Part shown: positions 11,329-23,300 of the stretch, in pieces
Layout: the number at the start of each line of letters is the position of its first letter
Numbering within the stretch: the first letter of the stretch is position 1
Source of the DNA: Tribonema minus
Lineage: Eukaryota > Sar > Xanthophyceae > Tribonematales > Tribonemataceae
Direction of reading: 5' to 3'
DNA length: 64,000 bases
Assembly: GCA_017506865.1 (NCBI GenBank)
Contig: JAFCMP010000536.1
Location: forward strand, 186,001 to 250,000
Program-made: the position numbers and the translations under genes
Notes under the pieces: model-generated
What the model was told of the DNA's origin: nothing
The model's database searches: none
Seen by the model: only the letters and a program-made list of their open reading frames with translations

Positions 11329-13000
11329 ATGACGGAGCGTGCGCCGTGTATGGAGATGTCATTTTATTTTCCCTTTCCCTGGGAGGTTGTGTCCATGTTC
11401 GTTGACAACAGGAAGCGGAACGAAAAGCCCGAGTACCAGGCATGTCAGATGACCTACTCAGAAGCCACTTCTGCTGGGGAAGCTGTCGCCCTGTATACCG
11501 TGACCGTGCCGTGGCTTCTGCGCTGGTTTCTGCCGGAAGCATTTATATGGGAGGATACTATAGTGGTCGACCAGCTGACACGGTCCAGAACGGAGTTCGG
11601 CCGCAACCTCTCCCTGCCGGAAAGCTTCAAGGTGCAAGAGGTATCGGTGTGGAGGGCCTCTGCAGATGGCAGTGGAACCGAGTACCAAAAGACGGTGCAT
11701 GCAGAGGTGGCCTTCCTGCCAGGTGACTTTGCTGTGTACACATGTATAACACCATAAACTGCGCCAATTCGAAAGTGCTTGCGTATGTTTGGAAATAGCA
11801 CTGCGCACGTGTAGCATCACCTTGGCTGGTCAAGAGGGCAGACAAGTGGCAGTAACGGCTGCTACTGAGTCATGCTGACATGCTTGGTCAGTAGCGGGTC
11901 AGTCAAGGATTCCTTGGAGATCAGCGCGTGGCTGTTGCAGGATGTACCACTTGGACACATGCTGTATCATGTTCGTGTACTCGCGACGGTGAGAATCTGT
12001 TGGTCACCCAGTGGCGCACAGGTGCATCTTGCAGCGGACTGGCGCATCGGCGGCCCCAAATCAGTCAGCCTACCATCCTCACTTGCTACCAGGTTCAGAC
12101 GGAGGCTGATGTAGAGCATGGCAGTAGGGCTCACCCAAGCGGGGCACAGGGGTATCTGTAGACTCAGGTAGGAAGCTTGACATGCGCATCAATCTGGGCT
12201 TCTCGCGCTTGAAGCAAGAATCAGAGCTATGTGCATGAGCTCAACTGAAGCCTGATACCTGCACGTGCTGAGCTGAAAGCTTGGTGACGGTTCACACATG
12301 GTCAGCAGGACTGGCCTCGTTCGTGCCCTTCATTGATCGATGATTCCTCTGCGCGTTTCATGTGTGCCTTGCTACAAAGTTGAGCAAAAGGGGCAGTGTT
12401 GACCACAGCCTGAGGCCCGCGGTCCGCTAGAATGCGTCTGTTTGTATGACAGATGCTGCGACAGGACTCGTGGCCCTTTGAGGTTTGGGACAATCCGGAG
12501 GCTTCTGCTCCACAAGTCTCCAGCACTGCTGTATACGTACTTACATGGGCTATGAAGAGTGCTCTCATAAATTTCATGTGATTTTAATACGTCAAGTGCG
12601 GACTTCAAAGGCTATCACCAACTCTATGTGTTTGGCTTACAAGCGTTCACACTGATTCTCTCTCATGATCATTGGTGCTGGACTTTGTATACATCTCGTC
12701 TGTGCGATTCAGAGCTGCACAGGCTGACCGTGTTGTGCCCACTGCTGTTGCCGGATGTTTTCAGATGCTGCGCTTGCACAGATTGTGAAGCTGGTCAAAC
12801 ACTTCAGCCTGAAGACGCGGCATGCTGAGCTGGCCGCAATCCAGGCCTACTACGATTCGCTGGTGCAGGAGCGCTTGGAACCTGGCAGAGGCGACGCTGC
12901 CGAAGACGAGGAGCTCATGCACGACTCAGCATTGGCAGAGGTGTCAGCACCGTCTGATGAGCTCAAGGCTGCCAGCGAGTTTCCTGCCATAGTGTCATGA
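11329..13000 (+). CDS. PRELI/MSF1-like lipid transfer protein (gene model partial)
   Basis: The first exon begins at the ATG at 11329 and encodes FYFPFPWEVVSMFVDNRKR, a LYTVTVPWLLRWFLPEAFIW segment, then IVVDQLTRSRTEFGRNLSL and VQEVSVWRA. This order matches the PRELI/slowmo domain: an F-x-W start, R-x-L strands, then 'E.S.VD....(T/L)...N'. These proteins shuttle phospholipids across the mitochondrial intermembrane space. A likely donor is CCAG|GTGACT near 11720. The last exon runs from 12765 to the TGA at 13000 and encodes a helical tail (LAQIVKLVKHFSLKTRHAEL) and an acidic end. One or more middle exons between ~11.9 and 12.2 kb could not be fixed. Family call is moderate and the exon structure is incomplete. 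Confidence 0.5.
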
Positions 13001-13496
13001 TAGCTATCGGTCATCTGCCGACTGTACATTTGTTCAAACCGCACGTCGTTCTCAAATCGCAATCATAGACCAGTTTTGGGTGCACCGGATACATGTATAA
13101 AGCTGAGTATGCATTCACACATGCGCAATTGCTCTGTCGCGGGTCTATAAATACAGGAACTGAGCCTCTATAAAGGCTGTCAATATGTAGCTGTCTGCGA
13201 GGCGCACTGCGCGCAGGTGGTTTCATTGCATAGTCATCCCTGCACACCCGTTGCATGTTGGACAGCTTATCATTGTCCGCCATTTGGTTGAGTGATGCAA
13301 TGTGGTCTTTGCGTGCAGTGTTGCTACAACAGGAATGATTCAACTGCATATACACTATGTGGCTACTTGGCTGCCAGACGGGTCAGAGGTCAGGGTTGTA
13401 ATTAGAACCTGAGTCCACCTTGCCACGTCACGAACTGAAGTTCGCGAAGTGAAGTTCGCGAACTTCTCCAACTGGAAGAGCCTGTCCCAGGGATTG
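13001..13496. other. Intergenic region
   Basis: No coding signal seen. Just before the PPR gene is a short 'gaagttcgcgaagtgaagttcgcg' style direct repeat (13436-13460), an example of the GAAGTT-type hexamer found across the window. Confidence 0.4.
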
Positions 13497-15513
13497 ATGT
13501 TACCTTTCACGGGGCGGCAGGGCTGTCGTGTGCTTAGAGGGCTTCAGCCGCCATGTGCTATACAGTCTGTAGCAAAGCAGCGTTGCTTTCACGTCAACGC
13601 AAGATCTCAAGTCTCTGGGATCTCGACGGTGGTCTGGTCCGCTATCAGGGCAGGCGGATCCCACGCGAAAATGATCAGTGTGAGAAATGTTGCCACAGGC
13701 ACCACGAGAACACGCCGTAGCTCTGCCAGTGTCCCTCACGAGAAGGCCACAACGGCCGTCGACAGCGAGGCTGAGGGCGTTTTCAGCAAATCATCGCCGC
13801 CGCCTGACGGACAGGAAGCAGCCGGCAGCAGCAGCAGCGGCATTAGTGGCAGCGACGGCGAAAGCAAGGGCACTGGCAGCAGAGGAAGGCGTACCGGCGA
13901 CACCAGCGGCAGCGGTGCCCGCCCCAGTGTCAGCGACGGCTTCAGCAGTGCCGGCGGCACGAGTAGCGGCAACGATGAGCACCTGAACCAATTGATCCGC
14001 GATGGCAACTGGAGACAGATTCTGCAGCTCGTTCAATCGTCTAAAAAGCCTGTCTCGAGCGACCAACTCAGGGCCATCATGCACCCCGCAGCCGAAGCGG
14101 GCCAGCATGAACTGGTGCGCAGGGCCCTCGAGCGACTGACCGACGCCGGTCTCGCCACGTCGAAGGACTGGGCGCACCTGGTGCGTGCGCACGTGGCAGA
14201 GCGCAAGTTCCACAACGCCGAGCTCGCCCTAGGCGAGATGATCGCCAGTGGCCACAAGCCTGAGATGGCCGTCTTCCACGACGTGCTGCGCGCCAAAGCC
14301 AGCGACCTGCGCCGCGGCGACGCGAGCGTGGTGCTCCAGCGCATGGCGCAGTGCGGCATGCCGCCGGACCTCCTGACGTACAACCTGGCGCTGCGCATGT
14401 GCTACGGCGGCACACGCCGTGGCGCACGCCGACAAGATCCTGGCGGACATGGCTGCGGCGGGCCTCGCCCCCGACAGGCACACGTTCAGAGCGATGCTCA
14501 GAGCGTGTAAGGGGGCGAGGGACTGGCGCCGCGCGCTCGTCGTCTTCAGCGACATAGAGGTGCAGCACCCCGCGCTCGCAGACAGGGCCCTGTGGATGTG
14601 CCTCCTGAACACGCTCTCCATGTGCGGGCAGCCGCAACACACGCTGGCGGCGGCGGCGCGCATGGCGGAGCGCGGGTGCGCGCCGACCGCCACCGCGCAC
14701 CTGTTTGTCGTGAAGGCGCACGCGGAGCTCGGCGACGGCGCGGCGGTGGAGGGCGTGCTGTCGAGCGCGCGCCTGATGGCCTCGGACCTGGCTCTCGCGA
14801 GGTTCAAGGCCGCCGAGGGCTACGCACGAGGCGGGCACCTGGATGCTGCGGAGGAGGCGCTGGAGGCAGCGCTTAGGAGCAGCAGCAGCAGCAGCGGTAG
14901 CAGCAGCAGCAGCGGCAGCAGCAGCAGCAGCGTCCGCGCCACGGGGGCGCACATGCCTGCGATCGTGGCGTTTATGGGAGCATGCAACCGCGCCCGAGAC
15001 CTGCCGCGCGCGCTACGCTGGCTGCGGCTCATGCCGTCGCTGGGCGTCGCGCCGTCGCCGCCGGTGGTCCAGTTCGCCGTATCGGTGGCGCACGACGCGG
15101 GCGACGCCGCGACGGCGGACGCACTGTGGCGCGAGGTCGGCGGAGCGGCGCACTTCGGCCTGTACAAGGCCCTGGCGCCGCCAAAGGAGGGGAAGCGGCG
15201 GGGTTGGACGGTGCTGATGGACCATCCCGTGCGGCAGCCGCATGCGCAGCGCACCGTGCTGGATCTCAGCTCCAGGACCTGCGTCGACGGCGTGCTGCAT
15301 GCCGCGCTGCGCGCTGAGGCGGCGCGGCTCCGCACGCAGCCTCCGCCGGCGACCGTGTACATATATATCGCAGGGGCGACCACACCCCCGAGGGTCGCGC
15401 GTACAGCAGTGTTCCACGCGCTCGTAGCGAGTCTTAGCATGCACGTCTCCGCTGTGCCGCCGACGCCAGGCTTGTTCAAGGCCTCGGTTCGTGCACACGA
15501 GCAGACGAAGTGA
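13497..15513 (+). CDS. Organelle-type PPR protein with a frame break
   Basis: An ATG at 13497 opens a basic, Ser/Arg-rich leader (MLPFTGRQGCRVLRG...) that looks like a mitochondrial or plastid transit peptide. It is followed by a Ser/Gly linker (to ~residue 160) and pentatricopeptide repeats such as WAHLVRAHVAERKFHNAELA, DLLTYNLALRMC, then LADMAAAGLAPDRHTFRAML and WMCLLNTLSMCGQ. PPR proteins bind organelle RNA. The reading frame changes around 14400: repeats continue in the +1 frame (HADKILADM...). The homology flows across, so one base has been gained or lost there, by mutation or sequencing error. A Ser tract occurs near 14880. The last ~90 residues (VLDLSSRTCVDG...YIYIAGAT...PGLFKASV) resemble a diverged Smr domain. 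That part is uncertain. Confidence 0.7.
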
Positions 15514-15936
15514 GAGTGTGGCCAAGGGCCGAAACGCGTGAATGCACGTGTCTTGTGCCAATGCATGAGTGCATGTGTCTCTTGTGCCGATGCGCATGTG
15601 ACATTGCTCCAGTCGCAAGCATGCATTGTCTGTTGGTTGTGCTGGACAATTGATGGGGCACTCCGAGGGGTTCACAGCACATCTCAGATGGCGAGATTGT
15701 TGCAAGCCATCGCTCCTGTCACCTAACGGAGAGTCGAGCTTCGTGCAATGAGCTGGTTGGCTCACGGACAAAGTGACGTGAGCATCAAGCAACCATGCCA
15801 CAGAGGAACTACTGACCGGTACAAGAGGCCCCCACATATCGTCCGTTACCTGGAACGAAACGCCAAAAGAAGAAAAGCTTTTTATGACCAGCTTGACGCC
15901 ACGCCGCACCAAACTCGCTGACATAGTGTACATGCC
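15514..15936. other. Intergenic region
   Basis: No gene seen. It carries 'atgcat/gtgcatgtg' rich short repeats near 15540-15600. The minus-strand open frame 15933-15013 is the antisense shadow of the PPR gene. Confidence 0.4.
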
Positions 15937-17830
15937 ATGATTGGGATAAAGCTGCTGCCGTTGTTGGCGCTTCTACAGATCCTCTCCACCGCTGCTGCTG
16001 TACCACAACAGCAAATACAAGGCAGCGCCAGCATCAGGCACCAGCTACAGCGGCGACAATATGGCAGCTGGCACGTCCAAGCGCAGCGGCATAGTCAGCG
16101 CCGTCCCCTGGCTCTGTGCTCCGTGTTCGACCTGAGATCATTGTGCACCATCAAGACTGTGGGAGCCTTCTATTCCGCTGCGCAGGTGATACCTTCGCTT
16201 CATGTTGGCAATGCATTCGTGCAGCAGTAGCTACAGCCGCTAGGCAGACTCTCAACGCCACCTCTTTTTTGCCGTGCTCAGCTGAACGTGCACACGATTG
16301 CCCAAGTCGTTGTGCTTGCTATATACGCGTCAGGCTGGCGACGATGCTGGCGGTACACGCGCTCAGGTGTCACGCGGGGAACGTGTCACCAACATGACGC
16401 AAGTCGCGGCCTGCTGAACCGCCCGACGTCACTTTGCTGCCTGCCTGCGTGCTCGCAGACCTGCTTCCCCAAGACCACCTGCGTGACCCAAGGCTGCTTA
16501 TTGTCAGTAGTGGGAGACGCTATCAGCCAGGCAATCAGCCAGCGACAGGAGCCACCAGAGCCCGGCGCTCGGCCGATCAGATACTGCTGGAAGCGCTTCG
16601 CAATAGCGGGTATGGCGGGATGCTTGTTTGACGGCTTGGCGATACCGGTGTGGTATGGGTACCTGCATGGGATCGTGCCCAATGGCTTGCGGTTCAGGGG
16701 GCTGGCGCTGACGGCGATCGACCTGGCGCTGCTGAGCACCTGTGGCAACTTGTAAGTGGCAATGTGGCAATATTGCTCGTACTGACTTGAGATATTGGTT
16801 ATGCGAGATTGGCTGTAGTGTGGTGGGCTGCGTCATGCAGCGCATGAAAATGCAATCGACCCACATCGGTGCCTTCATGCTTTGAGGACCTGGTCTGTAC
16901 CTGGATAGCGTGACTGCTTTGGCTGTTTGAGAGCCACTTGCACACGCCTGCCCATTGCACCTAGTCCCAGCATTTAGCGAGTGTTAAATTGAAGTATAGT
17001 GTTAGGCCGTTGCTGCCACGGAGTTCATGGAAGAGTAGAGCAGGTACACAGTGGACATTTCATCACCGGTGGGCGGCGCACAAATGCAGCATGTACCATA
17101 CGCCAATGACACCAGACCGAGTTGACGCAAGGAGTTCTCGCACTGCACAGAGCCACCACTTGCCAGTCACTTTCGAAGTTGGCTGGTGTGACTATGCTGC
17201 AACGTGGCGACTTGTGGATTGACGATGTCGTGAGGCATTTGCGCATCACCTTGCTTGATGCTACACATGCTACTGCAACTACACTTGTAGGATTATCAAG
17301 CATGCTGACGCACTGATCGAACATGTGGAGTGCCATGCATAGATCACACGTGGATGATTGCATGTCCTGCTTGCCCTGCTGCAACTGCAACTAAATTTAC
17401 TTGTGCGACGAGCACGTGCTGTTTCGCAGCCTCTTGGCCTCCTCACAACTGATTATCTACAGTCACCGCTCATCATGCCCTCATCAGCTACAGCTATCAT
17501 GAATGACCATCACACGCCCCGCCCACCCTGTCCCCTTGCGTGCACCCCCCCCCCCCCCCCTTCCGCAGCGCCAACATGATGTTCCGCAACCTCCTCGCCG
17601 GCGGCTCGCTCACCAAGGCCTGGCGTGAGACGCGCAGCAAGATCACCGGCGTCATCCTCGTAGACCTGCGCATCTTCCCGGCGTACGACATTCTCATGTT
17701 CACATTCGTGCCGCGGCACGTGCAGGCGCTGTGCACGGCCGCCGTGTGCTGCCTGTGGAACTGCTACCTGAGCTCCGTGACGGCGGAGTCGACGCACGCG
17801 CACCCGCTCAAGTCGCTGAGCGTTGTGTAG
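15937..17830 (+). CDS. Second Mpv17/PMP22-family protein
   Basis: Three exons (15937-16185, 16459-16751, 17569-17830) join in frame to 267 residues with GT-AG borders. Exon 1 starts MIGIKLLPLLALLQILSTAA, a clear signal peptide, followed by a basic Gln/Arg-rich stretch. Exon 2 has CFPKTTCVTQGCLLSVVGDA with AISQ, matching the family's P-x-(L/T)T ... GD-x-x-Q core, then a RYCWKRFAIAGMAGC segment and PVWYGYLHGIVP. Exon 3 has the C-terminal YDILMFTFVPRHVQAL and LWNCYLS signature. It is only ~5 kb from the other Mpv17 gene on the opposite strand, but the two are quite diverged and have different exon borders. Membrane location in an organelle is inferred. Transport role is unproven. Confidence 0.8.
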
Positions 17831-19386
17831 AGGCGATGCGACGGCAGTGCTCAGCAAAGCAGCAGCGCTCGGCGGTAACAGTGCTCATCGCGGGGGCGTT
17901 TCGCTTGCAGCGCCGCTCGGCGGTTGAGTGATGGCGAGTTCACACGCGGGCGCTGGCGTGCACACAATCTCTCTCGGTAGAAGGATACACACGGGGTGGG
18001 TGGGTCGGCTAACGGCCGGCTTCACGCCAGCTCGCATTAGATGTCAAAGTGGTTTGGAACCACACCTCGGGGGCTGAAGGTGGTGCCGGCAGGCGCGGTT
18101 TCCACGCAACTGCGGTGCACCTGGCTGCCCCTTTCTTGCCGGAATGCTGCATCACATGATACACAATCACAACAGGCGCAGAGCGACACAGAAGGCAGCG
18201 CGCACACACCCTTGTGGCACGCACACATGCATACGCGGGAAACCGCAGGTTTTTGTTGAGTTTTACTGTGACAGTCATTGACGTATAGGCAATAAATAGC
18301 AGCTGGTTTGGGATGTTCTGTTGACGACCACAGTGTGCCTGTTTTCCTACTGTATGCTTTCCGTCTGAATGTCAAGCCATGTGATTGGCATCTGAGCTCG
18401 TGGCATGCACGCGCAGAAGTGAGGAAAGCTGCCAGTTTTTTTTTTGTGCACATGACTTGGATTCCCTGCTTACTTCGAAGTATGTAACTCATGGACACAG
18501 AACAGACGCTTGTTGTTAGCGCCGACTGCACAACTTCAATATCCCCAGTTGGGATGGGGGGATAAGCTTAAACTAGGTCTTCATATGCAGCAATGCTCAG
18601 CAATTGAATTGGCTCGTATTATTTTATCCTGCCACAGCTGCTAGTGTAAACTGGCAGAGTGCACCTGCTAGATGGGTACCAGCACAGACAGCATTTTAAT
18701 GTAGCACCGAAACATCAGTGCTCCCAGGCTGAGAGCAGTGCTTTGTCTGTGCGTTCCAGGATGTGTGCTTCGCCACCTTGATGATCTCACACACACAAAC
18801 CTGCTGTCAGCTGTTGCCCATTAAGGCCCTTTCAACCACAACCAATTTTTACCTTGAGTGCCGGCGAGTGCAATTGTTCGAACGGAAAACTCAGTGCGCA
18901 CCTTGAAAAAACTTCACGGCTAATTCAGCAAGCTTTCATGTGCGAGTCTGCACCCTGAGATGGTGAGCAATGTCGCAGAGCAAACATGCGCAGCGAAGCG
19001 AACAACAAGAAGACACAAGCTTGCACTGTTGAATTCAGTAGAAATGAAAGTTCATAAATCACCGGAACGGCTCACTCCTCCTAAGCCACATACTTATATA
19101 TTTCCAAACATCTCACCGGGAAGGTCAAAGTCGGGATTGACCGGGGTGTCGAGAATACCGTCAAACATTATATTGTAGTCAAGGTTGAACGTGTCTGAGG
19201 CTACTGGGTGGACCTAGACTGTCGGGCAATTTGAGTGCCGCATCGTAGTCACGACTATTGGTGGCCGGTGATAGCGGGTGGCCCACTAGTGGTGCATTGT
19301 AAAATGCCCAATGGTAGTAGTGGTCGCGTAAGCCTGAAGCGGATGGGCCACCTAGCATATGGTAAAACGCCCCACCGTAGCCATAC
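17831..19386. other. Intergenic region, nothing recognised
   Basis: About 1.5 kb without a convincing gene. It includes a short T-run (~18440) and 'ggcagtgctcagcaaagcag' near 17850, one of the recurring TGCTCAGC sites. A minus-strand frame reaching 19179 partly overlaps the ankyrin gene but shows no domain. Confidence 0.4.
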
Positions 19387-20106
19387 TCATCTGCGAGTGA
19401 ACGTACCGAGTGGCGCGGCCCAGGGGCACCCGTTGTCGCAAGCCCAGTGCAGTACCTCCTGGTGACCGCCCCTAGCAGCCATGCGGCACGTCTCGCTATC
19501 CCACGGGCATCCATTGGCGCGCGCCCACTGCAGCACCTCAAGGTGACCGGCTGCTGCGGCCTCCGAGCATATGCGCTTGCCACATGGGCGAACGTGCTCA
19601 TGAGCCCACTTCAATACCTCGAAATGCCCTGCCTGCAGTGCTGTGTTGCACAGGGAGGGGTCGCACGGGCAGCCCTCCTGTCGCAGCCACTGCAGCAGCA
19701 GCAGCTGCCCCTTGGCAGCAGCTCTGGACGTGTGGTTGATGTACAGCTGCATGTGGAAGTGGTCACGGAGGAGGCGCAGTCCGCTCACGTCGCCGCGGCA
19801 GGTACACGAGTTCTGCGCTAAGCTCGCCTTTAAGCCGTTCTGCATGGCCCAGCGAAACAGGCTGACGTTCGCGACAGCGTCCGCCGCCACCGTACAGCGC
19901 CTTCCTTCGGTCGTACGCTCCTTGATGGCGCTACGGAAGATGCGGCACGTGCTCCTCACCATGATAGAGGGAGGCAAGAACGCCAGAATGTGCCTAACGA
20001 CAGCCACATCGACCATCGCGCTCTCGTGCTTCGTCTTCTTTGAGACGGCCACATCGACCAGCGGGCTCTCATGGTTCGCCTTCTCTGAGATGCGCGCGGG
20101 CATCAT
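19387..20106 (-). CDS. Ankyrin-repeat protein, F-box-like N terminus
   Basis: A 239-residue single-exon frame. Residues ~30-65 (VVRHILAFLPPSIMVRSTCR) resemble an F-box-like helix pair that begins many algal and giant-virus ankyrin proteins. Residues ~105-230 hold four short ankyrin units: GQLLLLQWLRQEGCPCD, GHFEVLKWAHEHVRPCG, GHLEVLQWARANGCPWD, and GHQEVLHWACDNGCPW. This subtype is abundant in brown algae and in large DNA viruses of algae. The final unit ends abruptly in APLGTFTRR, and no further repeats are seen in other frames, so the protein is short or truncated. A tandem pair of 'VDVAVSKKTKHES'-like segments sits at the N terminus. Partner and function are unknown. Confidence 0.7.
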   Translation of the reverse strand: MMPARISEKANHESPLVDVAVSKKTKHESAMVDVAVVRHILAFLPPSIMVRSTCRIFRSAIKERTTEGRRCTVAADAVANVSLFRWAMQNGLKASLAQNSCTCRGDVSGLRLLRDHFHMQLYINHTSRAAAKGQLLLLQWLRQEGCPCDPSLCNTALQAGHFEVLKWAHEHVRPCGKRICSEAAAAGHLEVLQWARANGCPWDSETCRMAARGGHQEVLHWACDNGCPWAAPLGTFTRR

Positions 20107-20357
20107 GCAATAGGTTTTGTGGACACGTTACTTCATGTTTGAATGTTTGAAGTTCCATGACCCAACTTCAACGTTTGCAGAATTTGGGAAAGCAGGTGGC
20201 TTGCCCCTAGCAGCGCCGTTGAGAAGACTAGATCTTCACTGCAGCTCTGTTATCTTCGAGAGCGTTCAACCAGTGTTGGCACAGGTCGCTATCCACCTTC
20301 GCGACTCGACTTCAATCAATTGGTTCTGCAGGCGACCTGGTGGCATTCTAAAAACTC

Positions 20358-23300
20358 ATGCTGCTGCACAGGTGCCTAGCACATAGCGGCCGCAGAAGAA
20401 GAGCCTTCGGTAGGTGCTGCCTGGCTCAGAGACTAAGGGCTGGTAGCAGTCATGGCTGTCTCAGCAGAGATCAGAGCACCACAGCAGGAGCAGCTTCAAC
20501 GTCAGCGGGCGTGCGCAAGAGAGGCAAGGCCGTGATGATAGCTGCGACAAAGGAGCATACTGGCAAAACTTCTGTGTCCATGGCACTGCTCTCTGGCCTT
20601 ATTGCGAGATTTGGGGTGGAGAATGTTGGCTACATCAAGCCGGTAAGTCTTGCACTGCATTCTACCTTCTTGAGCACAGCTGCAGATGGTGTATGTTCTG
20701 CACTTGTGAAGCCGAAGTATCTATGCTGAGCATAGGTCTTTGCAAGCTCGCAGCTGAGCATGAGGGTCTTAACGTTTAAAGCGCTGCTCCTGTCTGCATA
20801 CTTTTTGTGGATGTTGCGATGTGCTTGACTCTCACGTGTTTTCAACACACCGGCAGCGAGGTGTGGTCATGTGTCTTTGAGGTGATGGACCATATGGCAG
20901 CTACATGTTCATTGCCGGTTGCACGCTTGACGGTTACGGCAGGTACACTTGCCAGTAGACAGACTACAGTACATTCACTTCCAGCAGCACACGACTGACT
21001 TCGTCTTCTGTTGCATTGGTCACTTTGTTGTCCACCTCTGATGGTGTGAAGCAACTGGCTCGTGAGCAGCAGCTCTCTACGTTGCAACAGTACATGTATC
21101 AGGTCATGACTTCCAGCTTACGAGTGGACACAAGGGGTCGCCTTCCTACATAGCGTCAAAGGCGATCAGTAGGGATGGGCTCTCTACGTTGCATCATGAG
21201 GCAATGACTCGTTACACCGTGAGCGCAGCCCCATCACCCCATCAATTCCTGTGCATGATGCTTGTGCTCCCGATCGTTCAGGTGGGGCAAAAGTGGGTGC
21301 CAGTGCCGGATGACTCCGGCGAGGTGCTTCAAGTCGACAAAGATGTCAAGGTAATATGTTGCGACTAGTGAACATCCACTGTTCTGGGGGCTTCACAGGA
21401 GGCGCAAGCTTTCATCATTCTGGTTATCGGTGGTGACCAGTTTATGGGAACCTAATTTTTTTGGGGCTTCACAGGGGTGCAAGCTCCATCATTCTGATGA
21501 TTGGTGGTGAGCAGCGTGAGGCTCCAGGCAATTGCAGGCATGGTGCACGTCACATGCGCGAGAAGCACTGCAAATCTTGACCGATAACAAATTCAAGCCC
21601 AGTGATCCACGACAAGTGCCAGGCATTGCTTTCGAGCTGCACTGCAAGCATGAACTATTAATGCGCGACTATGTGTCATCCATGCATTTGTGTACGTTGA
21701 CACTGCCAACAAGTCGTGTCAACATCAACACTTGCATAACTCCGTGCTATCGACGCCGTGCTCTGGATGGCGCCAGGTGGCGCGTGAGCACTGGGGCCTC
21801 ACCTGCAACTACCGGGACATGAGCCCCCTAGTGCTAGACAAGGGGTACACGCGGAGATATCTGGATGGGCAGGTGGACATCTCCAAGCAATTTGCGGCAA
21901 TACAGCAGGCGTTCGACAACATGCTGTCGCAAAAACAGGTGATTGAAGTGTTGGGAAATAGACGTCACTCATATTCCAGTGTTTGCTTGTATCAGCACTC
22001 ATCATTTGCATGGGACATGATGACGTACTTGCGGCCACCTGTTGAGAATGACCGTTACATGAAGTATATACTCGGTTTCAACTCTGATGTCTGCTGAGCA
22101 TCAGAAGCCGGCTCTTGAGACAGGGGGCAACAGCAACTTCAGCAAGCATTTCAGTTGTCGTCAGACACCTTGTCACACTGAAAGCGATCGCCACAGCCCC
22201 TGCTGGTCGCCATGCATGCAGCATCAGCAAATGCAAATTGTACATGCTCGCTGAAAGGTTGACACTCCTGCGGCTGATACAGATGGCTTTGTAGAGCCTC
22301 CAAGCCCATCAACTTCAACTTTGTGCACGTGAACGAACCAACAGGCCGTTCACAAGACGTCCATCGCCATACCCAGATTCAATCAGTCCTTGGACCTTGT
22401 CAACATCCGTTTGTTACTGCCACAATGTCACTGAAAGGCACCAGACACACACAGTTGGCTCCTTCTTCTCTTGACTGTTGAAGTGCGTGTTTTGTCGTCC
22501 CTCAGTCGTGGCCGATAGCCAAGTGATGGCATCTTCACAAAGTCAATTGTTGACTGCCACCTTCTTGCTGATGGTGACAGTGGGACCTATAGTACTGCGG
22601 CAACAAGCGTCAGTCTGGAATCGGGCTGCAACCATCTGAATATTGCAGCAGTGCTCTGCGCTTGCCTTTGGTACCAATGATGTGCCGTGGTGTGGGCATT
22701 GCATGCTGCTGCAGTGCGACAAAGCAGGGTCTGACTGCCATCTATATGTCTGTCTGCAGGCAGTGATAGACCCAACTGCAAGCGTGCGGATGGAGCAGTA
22801 GCGCTTTGCACTTGAATTTGTCACCAATGACGTATGTCATTTGTGCGTATCATTATGCACTCTTGCAGTTCCACAAACTCACGTTCAACTGGCACATGTG
22901 ACATGCCCGTCTCTCTCTGCAGGTAGTGATAGTGGAAGGCACGGGGCACACGGGCGTTGGCTCCATAGTGGGCTGCAACAACGCGGACGTGGCAGCAGTG
23001 CTGGGCATAGGCGTGGTGCTGGTGGCGAATGGGGGGTTGGGGAGCACGTATGATGAGCTGGAGCTGAATCGGCAGATGTGCATGTCAAAGGGCGTACCTG
23101 TGAGCGGAGTCATCATTAACAAGGCAAGCAGTGTGTACATGCTCGTGTGTAGTATAATTGCAATAGTAATGACTGTAATCAGCAGTGGCAGGCAGCGGTG
23201 GCACATGTATGTACAGTGAAAAAGATGAGCAATTGCAATGACAAGCAGATGTGGTACATGTACTTGCATCAAATAGATGAACATGGCACGAGGCATGAAC

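Noticed and set aside
15013..15933. 306-residue minus-strand open frame
   Set aside because: It is antisense to the PPR gene, GC-driven, and Arg-rich without a domain.
19179..19601. Frame-shifted extension of the ankyrin gene
   Set aside because: The alternative frame shows no ankyrin repeats below 19387, so there is no evidence that the protein continued there.
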